DNA from: CAVBBU01 sp963593765
GTDB taxonomy: Bacteria; Bacillota; Clostridia; Lachnospirales; Lachnospiraceae
Length of the DNA stretch: 5,835 bases
Reading direction: 5' to 3'
NCBI GenBank assembly: GCA_963593765.1
Contig: CAVBBU010000100.1
Coordinates: 1 to 5,835, forward strand
Every line of letters starts with the position of its first letter. Positions within the stretch are counted from its first letter, which is position 1. The notes below the pieces were generated by a model. It worked only from the letters and a program-made list of their open reading frames with translations, was not told the DNA's origin and made no database searches. A program made the position numbers and the translations under genes. Shown here piece after piece: positions 3,997 through 5,835 of this stretch.

Positions 3997-5835
3997 TTAC
4001 ATCTGTAAAATTCCTTTAAGCATATTTTTTGCTTTTCTTGGTAAATAAACAATCGAAGCTCCAAGCTTAAATGTAAAGCTATTTTTAACATTCTCTGTTG
4101 CTATATCAATGTTTGTTTTTTCATTGCACCAATCAATTATATATGACTCAAACAAACTTTTCTCCCTCCAATCAAGACCGCAAGCAGCCTCTTTTTCGCT
4201 ATCATCTATCTGCATGTACATATATCTTGTCGCTCTAAGCATATCCCTTTGGATGGCTAGTGCAGCTTCAAGCTCTTCATCTGGCAAATCAATATCTGAA
4301 AGCATTTTTTGCATATGTACTAAACATGTAAAACAACCATATACATGCTCAAAGCTTGTAATTTGTGTTGTTGTAGAATTATTTCTAAAACGCCTCTTAA
4401 AAAATTGCTTATGAATATACCCAGCTCTCTTTGTACTTAATAAACATTGATACGTAAATAGATTATCCTCATGTATTATTCCTTCAACAAATTTTATATT
4501 ATATAAATCAACAAATTCTTTTTTTAATATATAAAGGCAAGGAGATACACTATATTCTCCATTAGCTTTCATTTTCATCAAAAGCTGTCCGCCCCTATAT
4601 ATCTCTGGATAATCACACCTTCTCGTATAATAATTCAAATCAATGTAATGATCACAATTATTATCAAAGCTTTTATCAAAAAAGGCATATCCATCAAACA
4701 GAACCATATCTAATGCCTTTGTTTCAGCAAATAGATACAATTTTTCTAATGCTTTTATTTCCAACATGTCATCGCTATCCATAAGGTATATATACCTGCC
4801 ATGTGCATTTTCTAATCCTCTATTTCTAGCTACTGACTGTCCAGAATTTTCTTCTCTATAAATGCATATTCTTTCATCAGCCTCTGCCCTAGCCTTGACT
4901 ATATCTACGGAACCATCTGTAGATCCATCATCTATGCATATAATCTCAAGCTCCTTTAGGCTCTGGTTTTGAATCGAATCCAGACATTCACCTAGATACG
5001 CTGCTGTATTATATATAGGAATAATAACTGATACCTTAGGCTCGCCTGTTGCCTGATATCCCTTTATAGTCTCAAAGCCATTTTTGCTATAATCTCTATG
5101 TCTTTTATCGTAGCAGCCTATTATATTTGGGGCAGCCTTTAGCCTGTTATATGCATCACCCATTTCAAGATAGAATTCCTTTGGATATGACATGGACATA
5201 TTCCAAAATTCTCCAAGAGCAGCCTCTCTATAAATTGCCATCCTTGCTTGCTGTGTATGCACTGTATTTAAATTATATAAGCATTCATATAATGAAAATT
5301 TAACAAAGCTTTTTTCTATATCAGAATATATATTTTCTTTATTAAACAGCTCGTAAAGCTTATAGTCTGCTTTCGAAAATAGTGTTGGTGTATCATTTTT
5401 TTGACTTTGCAAATTGTCAGTTGCATTAACTCTGTAGTGAACTAATACCTTGTCAACAAATGTAATTTTATCTGCAAGGGCTAGGGCTCCGTATACAAAA
5501 TACGTATCATTGCTATTTTTCAAATTTTGAAACTCTAAGCCCTTTTTTGATATAAACTCCCTATTAAATAGCTTAGTCCACGGACAAGGCGTAGTGATCT
5601 GAAATAAAGTTTTTCCTGTGGTTTTTCTAGAGAAAACCTCACTGTTACCAACTATTCTATCACTACACAAAAGATTTCCATCTTTATACTCCCTGGTCTG
5701 AGTATCAAATCTATCTCCATTAAAGAGAACTATGTCCGCATTTGTAGCTATCGCTCTTTTGTAAGCTTCTTCAATTAAATCCGGCTCAAAAAAATCATCT
5801 GCATCAAGGAATATAACATACTCTCCCCTAGAAAT
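3997..5835 (-). CDS. Two-domain family 2 (GT-A) glycosyltransferase, N-terminus beyond window edge
   Basis: The reading frame is open from the right edge to the TAA at 3997, giving 612 visible residues. Domain 1 starts mid-fold with ISRGEYVIFLDADD (1-14, DxD at 11-13), then PCPWTKLFNREF (83-94) and NSNDTYF (107-113), where the usual Glu-Asp pair reads Asn-Asp. A helical linker follows. Domain 2 is complete: KVSVIIPIYNTAAYL (267-281), IICIDDGSTDGS (298-309), SVARNRGL (334-341), YLMDSDDM (350-357) and HEDNLF (455-460). The C-terminus (SFTFKLGASIVYLPRKAKNMLKGIL) is a basic amphipathic tail that may associate with the membrane. No signal peptide or membrane helix is visible. Two GT2 domains in one chain, as in some capsule polymerases, could add two sugars in turn; that is inference. 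The TTG at 5670 is not a credible start because coding continues upstream without a break. It lies upstream of dut by 98 bp and is probably a separate transcription unit. Confidence 0.94.
   Translation of the reverse strand: MSRGEYVIFLDADDFFEPDLIEEAYKRAIATNADIVLFNGDRFDTQTREYKDGNLLCSDRIVGNSEVFSRKTTGKTLFQITTPCPWTKLFNREFISKKGLEFQNLKNSNDTYFVYGALALADKITFVDKVLVHYRVNATDNLQSQKNDTPTLFSKADYKLYELFNKENIYSDIEKSFVKFSLYECLYNLNTVHTQQARMAIYREAALGEFWNMSMSYPKEFYLEMGDAYNRLKAAPNIIGCYDKRHRDYSKNGFETIKGYQATGEPKVSVIIPIYNTAAYLGECLDSIQNQSLKELEIICIDDGSTDGSVDIVKARAEADERICIYREENSGQSVARNRGLENAHGRYIYLMDSDDMLEIKALEKLYLFAETKALDMVLFDGYAFFDKSFDNNCDHYIDLNYYTRRCDYPEIYRGGQLLMKMKANGEYSVSPCLYILKKEFVDLYNIKFVEGIIHEDNLFTYQCLLSTKRAGYIHKQFFKRRFRNNSTTTQITSFEHVYGCFTCLVHMQKMLSDIDLPDEELEAALAIQRDMLRATRYMYMQIDDSEKEAACGLDWREKSLFESYIIDWCNEKTNIDIATENVKNSFTFKLGASIVYLPRKAKNMLKGILQM
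5809..5835. repeat. Right copy of near-identical terminal direct repeat
   Basis: This copy matches positions 1-27 at 26 of 27 bases and is in the same coding frame (ISRGEYVIF just before the DADD motif). Coding proceeds from here into the remainder of GT domain 1, which is exactly the part missing from the fragment at the left edge. Confidence 0.95.

Noticed and set aside
4109..4414. Plus-strand open frame of 101 codons
   Set aside because: It is a serine-rich shadow of the second glycosyltransferase domain on the opposite strand.
2814..5320. Recurrent CAAAGCTTT-like words across several genes as a possible dispersed repeat or protein-binding site
   Set aside because: They mostly fall in coding sequence where Ser-Phe or Lys-Ala/Ser-Leu codons recur, differ in their flanks and show no fixed spacing; codon usage explains them.
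5668..5670. TTG as start of the right-hand glycosyltransferase
   Set aside because: The frame is open and clearly coding upstream to the window edge, including the DADD metal-binding motif, so this is an internal leucine codon.
1..5835. Complete circular plasmid or phage
   Set aside because: The end overlap is short with one mismatch, and there is no replication, partition, integrase or structural gene; kept only as one explanation among others.

Overview
The window suggests a low-GC Firmicutes genome, most likely a clostridial (Lachnospiraceae-type) bacterium. This rests on AT-rich coding sequence, strong AGGAGA/GAGG-type ribosome binding sites, clostridial-looking dUTPase motifs, and a glycosyltransferase C-terminal tail of a type I associate with that group. 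The taxonomy is inference only. All seven supported genes lie on the minus strand, so the window reads right to left. No tRNA, rRNA, CRISPR array, transposase or clear terminator was seen, and no stretch longer than 98 bp lacks a gene.

In transcription order: (1) a two-domain GT-A/family 2 glycosyltransferase, N-terminus outside the window (5835-3997); (2) a 98-bp intergenic region with an extended -10 promoter overlapped by short palindromes and a 12-bp-periodic repeat; (3) trimeric dUTPase, dut (3898-3467); (4) a TPR lipoprotein whose start lies inside the last dUTPase motif (3489-2758); (5) an ABC-2 polysaccharide/teichoic-acid export permease, Wzm/TagG type (2725-1937); (6) its ATPase, Wzt/TagH type without a C-terminal glycan-binding domain (1921-1181); (7) a class I methyltransferase-like protein with an N-terminal coiled coil and an in-frame G8 tract (1156-287); (8) the first 89 residues of another family 2 glycosyltransferase reading (267-1), cut by the window edge.

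Together this is part of a surface-polysaccharide locus of the ABC-transporter-dependent kind. Glycosyltransferases build the chain in the cytoplasm, a methyltransferase may modify it, and Wzm/Wzt carries it across the membrane. The dUTPase-lipoprotein pair is an unusual insertion of nucleotide-pool housekeeping into this operon.

The most striking structural feature is that the two ends of the window match over 27 bp (26 identical). They do so in the same reading frame and at the same point of a glycosyltransferase domain. The left-end fragment stops exactly where the right-end fragment begins, so the two could be one gene (a circular or tandemly repeated 5.8-kb unit) or two close paralogs at which an assembly broke. 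No wholly new system is evident. The best leads are the end repeat, the start codon nested in dUTPase motif 5, the G8 tract, and the coiled-coil methyltransferase beside a Wzt that lacks a glycan-recognition domain.
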